From positions 930,001 to 994,000 of the forward strand of contig NZ_JASCRY010000001.1 in the NCBI RefSeq assembly GCF_030010375.1: DNA of 64,000 nucleotides, given 5' to 3'. Below the pieces are notes generated by a model that made no database searches, was not told the origin of the DNA, and saw only the letters and a program-made list of their open reading frames with translations. Shown in pieces: positions 57,369 to 64,000 of this stretch; the first letter of the stretch is position 1, and each line of letters opens with the position of its first letter. This stretch comes from Flavobacterium yafengii. Lineage in GTDB: Bacteria > Bacteroidota > Bacteroidia > Flavobacteriales > Flavobacteriaceae. Made by a program: the position numbers and the translations under genes.

Positions 57369-58520
57369 ATGGTCAAGAAAAAACTTTTATGGTTGCATAA
57401 ATGGTTGGGTTTGCTTTCAGGACTTGTAGTTTTAATTGTCAGTCTTACGGGATGTCTTAATGTTTTTCAGGATGAGTTACAGCTTATGACTCATCCTGAA
57501 AAATTTTTTATTGAAAAGCCGAATCTACAGCCTTCCAAAACGATTGCGTTATGCAAACTTGTTAGTATCGCTGAAAAAAAATTAAATCCAGGGGAAAAAA
57601 TAAGCCGTGTTGATATTTTTCCGCAGGAAAATCGAACTTGGGTTTTTAGAGCTATAAAAACGAATAAAGAAGCTTTTTTTTACTCTGATTATTTTACGTA
57701 TTATAAACGGGTATTTGTAAATCCTTATACGGGAAATGTACAAGTGGTTGAAAACACCAAAACAAATTTTTTTCAGATTGTTCTTCAGTTGCATATGAAT
57801 TTGCTTTTAGGGCAGAAATACGGTCATGTTGTGGTGGGTTTTTCTACAATCTTTTTTGCTATTTTGTGTCTTAGCGGAATTGTTTTGTGGTGGCCTAAAA
57901 AATGGAAACCTAAAACAATCAAAGATAGTTTTTCGATAAATTTTAAAGCCAAAAGCAAAAGACTTAATTATGATTTGCATAATGTTTTAGGGTTTTATAG
58001 TTTATTGGTCGCTTTGTTATTTGCTTTTACAGGTTTAGTATTTGCTTTTCCAGCTTTTAAAAAAATGGTCTCCAATCAATTGAATGCTTTAGATAGTAAA
58101 GAAAAACAAAAGCTTTCATTGCCATTTATACCACAAACAGCTACTACGGTTTTGGATAACGGATTGAATTATGTTTTAGCACAGCATTCTAATGCAGATC
58201 AACTTTCGATTCGAATACAAAAAGACATTTCTGAACCGCAAGACATTCAAGTAAGGATTGAAAAAAATAGGACAGGTGTTTTTTACTGGTATTATTTCAA
58301 TCAAAAAAACGGGCAAGTTGAGGAATTAAAAACTTCGGATAATTTACAGCTCGGAAGCCGTGTCACTTCTCTGAATTATGACTTACACGTTGGGAGTATT
58401 GGAGGGATTTATACTAAGATTTTAGCTTTTTTTGGTGCTCTTGTTTGTGCTTCCCTACCTGTTACTGGATTTATAATTTGGTTAAATAAATACAAAAAGT
58501 CAAAGTTAAAAAGGATATAA
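57369..58520 (+). CDS. PepSY-associated membrane protein, probable siderophore-iron reductase partner
   Basis: The 383-residue protein shows the PepSY_TM layout: helix 1 near residues 12-32 (LHKWLGLLSGLVVLIVSLTGCLNVF), a periplasmic loop, a helix ending in CLSGIVLWWPK, LNYDLHNVLGFYSLLVALLFAFTGLVFAF as the next, a PepSY loop and a last helix (VCASLPVTGFIIWLNK). Conserved His residues in helices (LHKW, LHNVLG, LHVGSIGG) could hold haem. The gene starts 2 bases after the TonB receptor stop, so both are co-translated. A role in reducing imported ferric complexes in the periplasm is a common inference for this pairing, not shown here. Confidence 0.82.
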   Translation: MVKKKLLWLHKWLGLLSGLVVLIVSLTGCLNVFQDELQLMTHPEKFFIEKPNLQPSKTIALCKLVSIAEKKLNPGEKISRVDIFPQENRTWVFRAIKTNKEAFFYSDYFTYYKRVFVNPYTGNVQVVENTKTNFFQIVLQLHMNLLLGQKYGHVVVGFSTIFFAILCLSGIVLWWPKKWKPKTIKDSFSINFKAKSKRLNYDLHNVLGFYSLLVALLFAFTGLVFAFPAFKKMVSNQLNALDSKEKQKLSLPFIPQTATTVLDNGLNYVLAQHSNADQLSIRIQKDISEPQDIQVRIEKNRTGVFYWYYFNQKNGQVEELKTSDNLQLGSRVTSLNYDLHVGSIGGIYTKILAFFGALVCASLPVTGFIIWLNKYKKSKLKRI

Positions 58521-58672
58521 GGAATCATGGTTTCTTTGGGGAAATGACAAAGGAGACTGTGAAAAAGAATTGGTTTATTTGATGAAGCAGCTGAGTTCAG
58601 AAAAGGATAGTTTTAAAATAGTATAATTTTTTTGCCTAGATTTTGCTTTAAAAATATTTTGTGAATTGTTTT

Positions 58673-58703
58673 TTGTCAAATCCCTTTTGATACACTACTT
58701 TTG
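58673..58703 (+). promoter_or_regulatory. Promoter of the ctaB-cox-sco operon
   Basis: TTG at 58673-58675 and TACTTTTG at 58696-58703 are 20 bases apart, a good -33/-7 pair. The ctaB TTG start follows 32 bases later. Confidence 0.6.
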
Positions 58704-58735
58704 CAAAAGTTTTTCAAAACAAACAAACTCTAGTA

Positions 58736-59638
58736 TTGAACGCAACACAAAATACATTTTCATTAAAATCCATTTATATTGATTTCCGAGAGATCACTAA
58801 GGCACGTTTAGCTATTAGTGTTGTGTTTTCGTCTATCGCGGGATTTATGCTTGGGATTTATGATTTGCATTCATTGGATTGGATGGTTTTGCTGAAATTG
58901 GCAGTTGGTGGCTATTGTATGGTAGGAGCATCAAATGCTTTTAATCAAGTTATTGAAAAAGATTTGGACGCTTTGATGGATAGAACGAAAAATCGTCCCG
59001 TTCCAGCTGGCAGAATGTCTCAGGCTACGGCTTTGATTATTGCGAGTTTTTTAACGATTGTTGGGATTGTGTTACTTTATACAATCAATCCAAAAACGGC
59101 TATGTTTGGCGCCATTTCTATATTTTTATATACAAGCGTTTATACTCCTTTAAAAACGATGACTTCACTGTCTGTTTTTGTGGGGGCTTTTCCTGGAGCA
59201 ATTCCTTTTATGTTGGGTTGGGTTGCGGCAACAGGAGAATTTGGAATAGAAGCAGGGACCTTATTTTTAATTCAGTTCTTTTGGCAATTCCCACATTTTT
59301 GGGCAATTGGATGGTTCTTGTATGAAGATTATGAGAAAGCAGGTTTCTTTATGTTGCCTACAGGTAAAAAAGACAAAGGAACAGCCTTACAGATTATTTT
59401 GTATACGGTTTGGTTGATTTTAGCGTCGCTTTTACCAGTTTTGGGTTATACAGGGCGATTATATATGACGCCAATTGCTGCTATTGTTGTATTTTTACTG
59501 GGATTATGGATGCTTTTTTATGCTGTTCGATTATATAAATTAAGAACTGCAAAAGCGGCCAGAACTTTAATGCTAGTTAGCGTTTCTTATATTACATTAT
59601 TACAATTGGTTTATATATTTGATAAATTTTTAAGATAG
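58736..59638 (+). CDS. ctaB: Protohaem IX farnesyltransferase (haem O synthase)
   Basis: The UbiA-family protein of 300 residues has nine hydrophobic segments. The prenyl diphosphate-binding motif NQVIEKDLDALMDRTKNRP (residues about 62-80) and PHFWAIGWFLYEDYEKAGFFM (second Asp-rich region) are characteristic of CtaB/CyoE. It farnesylates haem b to haem O, the precursor of haem a needed by the CoxA encoded at 4183. The start is TTG at 58736 (NATQNTFSLKSIY...); no in-frame ATG exists before the first helix. It heads an operon of oxidase subunits and copper factors. Confidence 0.93.
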   Translation: MNATQNTFSLKSIYIDFREITKARLAISVVFSSIAGFMLGIYDLHSLDWMVLLKLAVGGYCMVGASNAFNQVIEKDLDALMDRTKNRPVPAGRMSQATALIIASFLTIVGIVLLYTINPKTAMFGAISIFLYTSVYTPLKTMTSLSVFVGAFPGAIPFMLGWVAATGEFGIEAGTLFLIQFFWQFPHFWAIGWFLYEDYEKAGFFMLPTGKKDKGTALQIILYTVWLILASLLPVLGYTGRLYMTPIAAIVVFLLGLWMLFYAVRLYKLRTAKAARTLMLVSVSYITLLQLVYIFDKFLR

Positions 59639-59640
59639 TT

Positions 59641-60228
59641 ATGGAGATGATAATGACAACTGAGGAACAAAAATCCAGAACAGCCAGATCATATAAGTTG
59701 ATTTTGTTGTTTGCAATGGTAAGTATGACTATGATGTTTGCTGGTCTTACCAGTGCTTTTGTAGTGAGTAAGTCAAGAGCTGACTGGTTGAAGGATTTTC
59801 AATTGCCAATAGCATTTTATTACAGTACAGCAGCAATAATAGGTTGTAGTGTTACTTTTCATTTGGCTAAAAAAGCAATTCAAAAAAACAATCAAAGTAA
59901 AACGACAATTTTTCTTTTGACGACATTAGTTCTAGGAATATTGTTTGTAATTTTACAGTTCGTAGGATTTGGGCAAATAGTGGATAATGGGTATTATTTC
60001 ACCGGAAGTGGAAGCTCAATAACCACTACTTTTTTATACGTTGTTACGGTTGTGCACTTGATTCACCTTGCTGGTGGCGTGATTTCACTTCTAATTATAA
60101 TTTATAATCATTTTAAACAAAAATACAATTCATCTCAAACCCTTGGAATTGAACTAGGTGCAATGTACTGGCACTTTCTTGACTTATTATGGGTTTATTT
60201 GTTTTTGTTTTTATATTTCTTTAAATAA
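59641..60228 (+). CDS. Cytochrome c oxidase subunit III, short copy
   Basis: The 195-residue protein with five membrane helices is a member of the COX III/CyoC family, as shown by GLTSAFVVSKSRADW, VTVVHLIHLAGGVISL and the C-terminal GAMYWHFLDLLWVYLFLFLYF. It stabilises the proton uptake path of subunit I. Three in-frame ATG codons (59641, 59647, 59653) are available; the third is also plausible. It starts 2 bases after ctaB, and a longer subunit III homologue follows at 60271; having two subunit III genes in tandem is common in Flavobacteria. Confidence 0.9.
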   Translation: MEMIMTTEEQKSRTARSYKLILLFAMVSMTMMFAGLTSAFVVSKSRADWLKDFQLPIAFYYSTAAIIGCSVTFHLAKKAIQKNNQSKTTIFLLTTLVLGILFVILQFVGFGQIVDNGYYFTGSGSSITTTFLYVVTVVHLIHLAGGVISLLIIIYNHFKQKYNSSQTLGIELGAMYWHFLDLLWVYLFLFLYFFK

Positions 60229-60270
60229 GAAAAAAACGTAAATTTGGGAACTTTTTAACGAATAACTTTT

Positions 60271-61248
60271 ATGGAAGCGACAGTTACTACTGCAAATAGT
60301 GAAGAAAAAACTTGGGGAGGCGGCAATGAGCCAATGGGAGCAAGTTATGGCAAATTAATGATGTGGTTTTTTATCGTATCAGATGCTTTAACGTTCTCTG
60401 GATTTCTGGCGGCGTATGGTTTTTCTCGATTTAAATTTATTGAAACTTGGCCATTGGCCGATGAAGTGTTTACTCACTTCCCATTTATGCACGGCGTTTC
60501 TGCTCCGATGTATTATGTGGCATTAATGACTTTTATTTTGATTTTTTCATCTGTAACAATGGTTTTGGCTGTTGATGCAGGTCATCAAATGAAAAAGAAC
60601 AAAGTAGTTCTTTACATGTTCTTAACCATTATCGGTGGTTTGATTTTCGTAGGATCTCAAGCATGGGAATGGAAAAATTTCATCAAGGGAGAATACGGAG
60701 CTATTGAAACAAAAGGAGGAAGTTTACTTCAGTTTGTGGATAAAGACGGTAACCGTGTTGCTTTAGCTGAGTTTGCGGCTGTTTTACCTGAAGAAAGAGA
60801 ACAATTGACAAGAAGTAAAGGAAAATGGTTTATGGATGAACCAAGTTTGCCTTCTTATTCAGTTGCTGAAGTTCAAGCGGGTTTCAAAGCACATCCTGAA
60901 CTTTTGATCAGAACTGAGGTTATAACCAAAGAGAAGAAGAAAACGATCCTTTCAAGAGAAGAGTCTGAAGCAAGATTGAGTCAAGCACATTATGTTGTTG
61001 AAGGCGCAAACTTGAAAAGAAACGAATACGGAAGTAAATTATTTGCTGACTTCTTTTTCTTTATCACTGGATTTCACGGATTCCACGTTTTTTCTGGAGT
61101 AATCATAAATATTATCATATTTTTCAATGTGTTAATTGGAACTTATGAGAAAAGAAAAAGTTATGAAATGGTAGAAAAAGTGGGTCTTTATTGGCACTTT
61201 GTCGATTTAGTTTGGGTATTTGTATTTACAGTTTTCTATCTAGTTTAA
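60271..61248 (+). CDS. Cytochrome c oxidase subunit III, long copy with soluble insertion
   Basis: The 325-residue member of the COX III family shows MWFFIVSDALTFSGFLAAYGFSR in helix 1, WEWKNFI after the fourth helix, FFFITGFHGFHVFSGVI and the C-terminal VGLYWHFVDLVWVFVFTVFYLV. Compared with the short copy, an additional hydrophilic segment of about 110 residues (approximately 140-253, charged and without membrane helices) sits between two helices. It probably forms a domain or large loop next to the oxidase. It lies between the short subunit III and subunit IV genes, all on one transcript. Confidence 0.9.
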   Translation: MEATVTTANSEEKTWGGGNEPMGASYGKLMMWFFIVSDALTFSGFLAAYGFSRFKFIETWPLADEVFTHFPFMHGVSAPMYYVALMTFILIFSSVTMVLAVDAGHQMKKNKVVLYMFLTIIGGLIFVGSQAWEWKNFIKGEYGAIETKGGSLLQFVDKDGNRVALAEFAAVLPEEREQLTRSKGKWFMDEPSLPSYSVAEVQAGFKAHPELLIRTEVITKEKKKTILSREESEARLSQAHYVVEGANLKRNEYGSKLFADFFFFITGFHGFHVFSGVIINIIIFFNVLIGTYEKRKSYEMVEKVGLYWHFVDLVWVFVFTVFYLV

Positions 61249-61267
61249 TTTTCAAAAAGTAATTATC

Positions 61268-61618
61268 ATGTCACACGAACACGTATCTAATATAGGTAGA
61301 ATCTGGAAAGTTTTCGGAATATTATCTGCCGTTACAGTAGTAGAAGTTTATTTGGGTATTTTGAAACCAGATTTTCTTTTCATGAATGATTTTTTAAGTA
61401 TGAACTTACTTAATTGGATATTCTATGCTCTTACTATTTTTAAAGCCTATTACATTGTATATGCATTTATGCACATGGAAGGTGAAAAAAGTTCTTTAAG
61501 AAGTGCAGTTGTTTTTCCAGTAATTTTTCTGATATTATATTTACTCTTCATTCTTTTGACAGAAGGGGATTATATTTATGAGGTTTTTAAGAATTCTACG
61601 ATTAAATGGAATTTTTAA
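61268..61618 (+). CDS. Cytochrome c oxidase subunit IV (prokaryotic COX4 type)
   Basis: The 116-residue protein has three membrane helices. The pattern IWKVFGILSAVTVVEVYLGIL, then IFKAYYIVYAFMHMEGEK, is that of the small bacterial subunit IV. It follows the long subunit III by 19 bases and ends the oxidase-subunit part of the operon, as a terminator hairpin stands 22 bases after its stop. It has no known catalytic residues and is a structural subunit of the oxidase. Confidence 0.9.
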   Translation: MSHEHVSNIGRIWKVFGILSAVTVVEVYLGILKPDFLFMNDFLSMNLLNWIFYALTIFKAYYIVYAFMHMEGEKSSLRSAVVFPVIFLILYLLFILLTEGDYIYEVFKNSTIKWNF

Positions 61619-61640
61619 CAAGATATTAATTCAATAAAAG

Positions 61641-61664
61641 GGTACGCATTGCGTACCTTTTTTT
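61641..61664 (+). terminator. Terminator after the subunit IV gene
   Basis: GGTACGC-ATT-GCGTACC is a perfect 7-bp stem with a three-base loop and a T run. The T run leads into a -7 element for the SCO genes. Confidence 0.88.
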
Positions 61665-61671
61665 ATTTTTG
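61664..61671 (+). promoter_or_regulatory. -7 promoter element TATTTTTG of the SCO-like genes
   Basis: TATTTTTG fits TAnnTTTG. It overlaps the terminator T tract and the TTG at 61669, which supports the ATG at 61693 as the true start of the next gene. Confidence 0.5.
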
Positions 61672-61692
61672 TACTTTAATAGTATTATTACA

Positions 61693-62334
61693 ATGAAAAA
61701 AAATATTGTCCTTTTCGTTCTTTTTATTTTACCCATAGTTGCCTACCTTTTTTTTGCTTCAGGTGTCAACGGATTTACTAAATTACCAACAATAACTCCT
61801 AATACAGCTGATCTGGGTAATTGGCAATCTTTAGACGGTCAAAAAGTTAGTTTGAATGGCAAAGTAACGATTCTCGGTTTTATGGGCACTGAGCTTTTAA
61901 AAAATAGAGGGAATCTTTTCAATTTAAATCAAAAAATTTATCAAAGGTATCATGAGTTCAAAGATGTTCAGTTTGTGATGATTTGTCCAACTGGAACTGA
62001 AAAAGATGCTAAAAAAGTGGTCGATGCTTTAGGCGCTTTTACTGATGTTGCTCAATGGCGCTTTGTATTCGCTTCAACAGAAGAGATTGCCACTTATTAT
62101 GATCAATTGAAATTGGTAGAGAAATTAGATGAGAATTCTGGTACGCCAAAAGTCTACATTATTGATAAAAAACGAAATCTTCGCGGTCGAAAACTGGTGA
62201 AAGATACTAAAGAAGGCTACAATACATTTCATCCGGCGGAGTTGAGTAACGAAATGCTTGATGATTTTAAAGTTATACTTTACGAATATCGTGCAGCTCT
62301 TAAAAAGAACAATAACGCCACCAGAAAAATTTAA
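61693..62334 (+). CDS. SCO-like thioredoxin-fold protein without copper ligands
   Basis: From ATG 61693 the protein has 213 residues, starting with a single membrane anchor (MKKNIVLFVLFILPIVAYLFF). The rest follows the SCO1 fold next door: LSLNGKVTILGFMGTE aligns with GKVYVLEFFFSTCPTICP, and GTPKVYIIDKKRNLRGR aligns with the segment holding the copper His. At the positions of the two copper Cys it has Glu and Asn, and the His is absent; one other Cys remains in VMICPTGTEKDA. It therefore should not bind copper in the SCO manner. It may have a structural or regulatory role in oxidase assembly. It lies 6 bases before the true SCO1 gene. Confidence 0.78.
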   Translation: MKKNIVLFVLFILPIVAYLFFASGVNGFTKLPTITPNTADLGNWQSLDGQKVSLNGKVTILGFMGTELLKNRGNLFNLNQKIYQRYHEFKDVQFVMICPTGTEKDAKKVVDALGAFTDVAQWRFVFASTEEIATYYDQLKLVEKLDENSGTPKVYIIDKKRNLRGRKLVKDTKEGYNTFHPAELSNEMLDDFKVILYEYRAALKKNNNATRKI

Positions 62335-62340
62335 TATTTT

Positions 62341-63027
62341 ATGTTCAAAAATAAATCATACATAGGAATTTCTTTTATTATTTTGATTTTTGGGATTTAC
62401 GCTGTTCCAAAAATAGTAGAGAGAATTAAAAACGATAAAGTAGTTCAAGGGGATAGACTAGACAGTGTTAATCCTGCGACTGCAAAAGAAGGTCAATTAA
62501 TTAAGATAGGACCTGCGCCTAAATTCGAGTTAGTAAACCAAGACAATAAGAAGATTACTAATGAAACCTACAAAGGAAAAGTGTATGTATTAGAATTTTT
62601 CTTTTCGACTTGTCCTACTATTTGTCCAAAAATGAATGAAAGTATGTTGGTTTTAGAAAAGAATTTTTTTGGTAATCCTAATTTTGGAATTGTCTCAATT
62701 ACTATTGATCCAGAACACGATACTCCAAAAATTTTAAAAGAACATGCGAATCTTTTGGGAGTAAAATCCTCCAATTGGAATTTTTTAACCGGAGATAAAG
62801 CCTATATTTTTAATTTAGCCAATAAAGGTTTTAACCTTTATGCGGGTGAAAATAAAAAAGTTGCCGGTGGTTTTGAACATTCAGGATTATTTGCATTGAT
62901 TGATAAAAATGGAAATATCCGTTGTAGAAATGATGATTTTGGAAATCCAATTTTATATTATGATGGTTTGGATAAAAAAGGAGTAAGAAACATTCAACAA
63001 GATATTAATATTTTATTAGAAGAATAA
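62341..63027 (+). CDS. SCO1/SenC copper chaperone for cytochrome oxidase
   Basis: The protein of 228 residues has an N-terminal membrane anchor (SYIGISFIILIFGIYAV) and a thioredoxin fold with the copper motif CPTIC (FFFSTCPTICPKM), the DPEHDTP segment and the third ligand His in GGFEHSGLFALIDKNG. It delivers copper to the CuA site of CoxB in the periplasm, or keeps its cysteines reduced. It stands in the operon between the SCO-like protein and a DUF420 protein, 2 bases before the latter. Confidence 0.93.
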   Translation: MFKNKSYIGISFIILIFGIYAVPKIVERIKNDKVVQGDRLDSVNPATAKEGQLIKIGPAPKFELVNQDNKKITNETYKGKVYVLEFFFSTCPTICPKMNESMLVLEKNFFGNPNFGIVSITIDPEHDTPKILKEHANLLGVKSSNWNFLTGDKAYIFNLANKGFNLYAGENKKVAGGFEHSGLFALIDKNGNIRCRNDDFGNPILYYDGLDKKGVRNIQQDINILLEE

Positions 63028-63029
63028 GA

Positions 63030-63572
63030 ATGGAGAATAATTCGTTAGAGAAGAAATTTAGTAAGTTCATTATAGCAGTTTCAATTTTAATACCAGTAGT
63101 AGTTGCCATACTTTTTGGAGTAAAACTAAAAGATTTTGGATATAATGTAGAACCACTTTCATTTTTGCCGCCAATATATGCGACTACCAATGGAATTACA
63201 GCGATAGTTTTAATCGTTGCAGTTATAGCTATTAAAAACGGTAAAAGAAAACTTCATGAAAGGTTAATGACTTCGGCTATTGCTCTATCTGTTGCTTTTC
63301 TTGTCATGTATGTGGCGTATCACATGACTTCTGATTCGACAAAATTTGGTGGAGAAGGAATAATTAGATACGTTTATTTCTTTATATTAATTACACATAT
63401 TATTTTGTCAATTGCCATTATTCCTATGGTTTTAATAACGTATGTTAGAGCATTGGCAGAAAATTTTGATAAGCATAAAAAAATCTCCAAAATTACTTTT
63501 CCAATTTGGTTGTATGTTGCCATAACGGGAGTAGTTGTTTATTTAATGATTTCACCATATTATGTATACTAA
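63030..63572 (+). CDS. DUF420 membrane protein (CtaM-like)
   Basis: The 180-residue membrane protein has five hydrophobic helices and the DUF420 pattern: FLPPIYATTNGITAIVLIVA, RKLHERLMTSAIALSVAFLVMYVAYH and ITHIILSIAIIPMVLITYVRAL. DUF420 proteins accompany cytochrome oxidase and SCO genes; the Bacillus relative CtaM is needed for haem-copper oxidase assembly. The conserved His residues in the helices may bind haem or copper. Its 3' end overlaps the next gene by 11 bases. Confidence 0.88.
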   Translation: MENNSLEKKFSKFIIAVSILIPVVVAILFGVKLKDFGYNVEPLSFLPPIYATTNGITAIVLIVAVIAIKNGKRKLHERLMTSAIALSVAFLVMYVAYHMTSDSTKFGGEGIIRYVYFFILITHIILSIAIIPMVLITYVRALAENFDKHKKISKITFPIWLYVAITGVVVYLMISPYYVY

Positions 63573-63855
63573 AGATTTAAGAAACAAAATTAAAGCCGTT
63601 GAAGCTCCAAGAAAAGTAAAAAAAAATGGAAAATCCTGCCTTTTTTCTTTATTGTTAATACTTGTTTTCAACCTCTTTTCGCTATCAGCAAATGCACAAT
63701 GTGCTATGTGTCGTGCTGCATTGACCAGCGAAGGAAATACAACGAAAGCGGCAGCTGTAAATGATGGAATAGTTTATTTAATGGCAATTCCATATATCCT
63801 TGTTGCAGGAATTGGATATGCTGTTTATCGAATGAAAAAGAATAAATCGAGTTAA
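63562..63855 (+). CDS. Small membrane protein with CAMC motif, cox-operon associated
   Basis: The 97-residue protein has a positively charged N-terminus (residues 1-25), a signal-like helix ending in SANAQ, then C-A-M-C (CAMCRAAL), and a second helix near the C-terminus (VYLMAIPYILVAGIGYAVYR). If cleaved after AQA, the mature protein would begin with the CxxC motif, placing it on the periplasmic face, where it could handle metal or a disulphide. The only ATG overlaps the DUF420 stop by 11 bases; this is a somewhat long n-region for a signal peptide. The family is not recognised by name, but the gene's place behind SCO1 and DUF420 suggests an oxidase-assembly role. Confidence 0.7.
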   Translation: MYTKDLRNKIKAVEAPRKVKKNGKSCLFSLLLILVFNLFSLSANAQCAMCRAALTSEGNTTKAAAVNDGIVYLMAIPYILVAGIGYAVYRMKKNKSS

Positions 63856-63888
63856 TAGTTCTTTTGTTTTTTTTTGAAAAAATAAAAA

Positions 63889-64000
63889 TTATTTCAATCC
63901 ATCTACGGAAACATTTACAGTTCCTTTTACTTTTATAAAAGCAATAATAGCTTGGTTTGTCAATTGGATTCTCTGAAATTGAATCTCTTCCATTTTTCCA
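63889..64000 (-). CDS. Unidentified protein, C-terminal end only
   Basis: Read on the minus strand from the right edge, the frame is open for 37 codons and ends at the TAA at 63889-63891. The visible tail reads ...TNQAIIAFIKVKGTVNVSVDGLK and looks like a beta-rich domain. It runs against the cox operon tail to tail with a 33-base gap that is T-rich on the plus strand and holds no clear hairpin. The family cannot be named from this fragment, and most of the gene lies outside the window. Confidence 0.6.
   Translation of the reverse strand, partial: GKMEEIQFQRIQLTNQAIIAFIKVKGTVNVSVDGLK

Noticed and set aside
61669..61692. TTG start of the SCO-like protein
   Set aside because: It lies in the promoter; ATG 61693 begins the membrane anchor.

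Overview
The window is chromosomal DNA of a gliding member of the Flavobacteriaceae, most likely the genus Flavobacterium. The grounds are the AT-rich sequence, TAnnTTTG-type -7 promoter elements, weak Shine-Dalgarno signals, an alternative complex III respiratory cluster, SusC/SusD proteins, the giant type IX secretion protein SprA, and a remB-like gliding gene downstream of sprA. The species cannot be told from the sequence. No rRNA, tRNA, CRISPR array, phage or insertion sequence was found.

Layout. (1) 1-5979: end of the alternative complex III operon (actC 3' end, actD, actE, actF) running into coxB and coxA of an aa3-type oxidase, closed by a strong terminator. (2) 6137-8223: ruvB and queG, separated by a long imperfect palindromic repeat; queG has no ATG, GTG or TTG at its conserved N-terminus. 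(3) 8238-40024: a sugar-utilisation island of about 32 kb. Its left arm (minus strand) encodes a GH32 lipoprotein, a sugar porter, a PfkB fructokinase, a secreted GH13 alpha-glucosidase and two paralogous LacI regulators. The centre (plus strand) encodes a periplasmic GH65 enzyme, SusC, SusD, two very large FG-GAP/ASPIC-UnbV lipoproteins, a vanadium-haloperoxidase/PAP2-type lipoprotein and an SRPBCC/GyrI-like membrane-anchored protein. The right arm encodes a GPH/SLC45-type sugar transporter, a second PfkB kinase, a GH13_18 sucrose-phosphorylase-like enzyme, an MFS transporter and a trehalase of the fungal neutral (Ca-motif) type. (4) 40098-57366: core genes for a CBS protein, maeB, ruvA, sprA, gcvH, a VanZ-like protein, deoC, remB and a TonB-dependent receptor. 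(5) 57369-63855: a PepSY protein, then ctaB, two cytochrome oxidase subunit III genes, subunit IV, a copper-site-less SCO-like protein, a genuine SCO1, a DUF420 protein and a small CxxC protein.

The island can be read as a system for sucrose and related alpha-glucosides or fructosides. Uptake would go through SusCD. Hydrolysis outside the cytoplasm would be by GH32, GH13 and GH65, and inner-membrane import by three MFS-type carriers. Cytoplasmic phosphorolysis and hydrolysis (GH13_18, GH37) would be followed by fructose phosphorylation. Three promoter regions carry paired CGAAAACGTTTTCG-type LacI operators with centres 20, 20 and 21 bp apart, so the arms look like one regulon under one or both LacI paralogues. 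The least explained part is the block of FG-GAP/ASPIC pair, haloperoxidase and SRPBCC protein inside the SusCD transcription unit; it is the best candidate for an undescribed system here.
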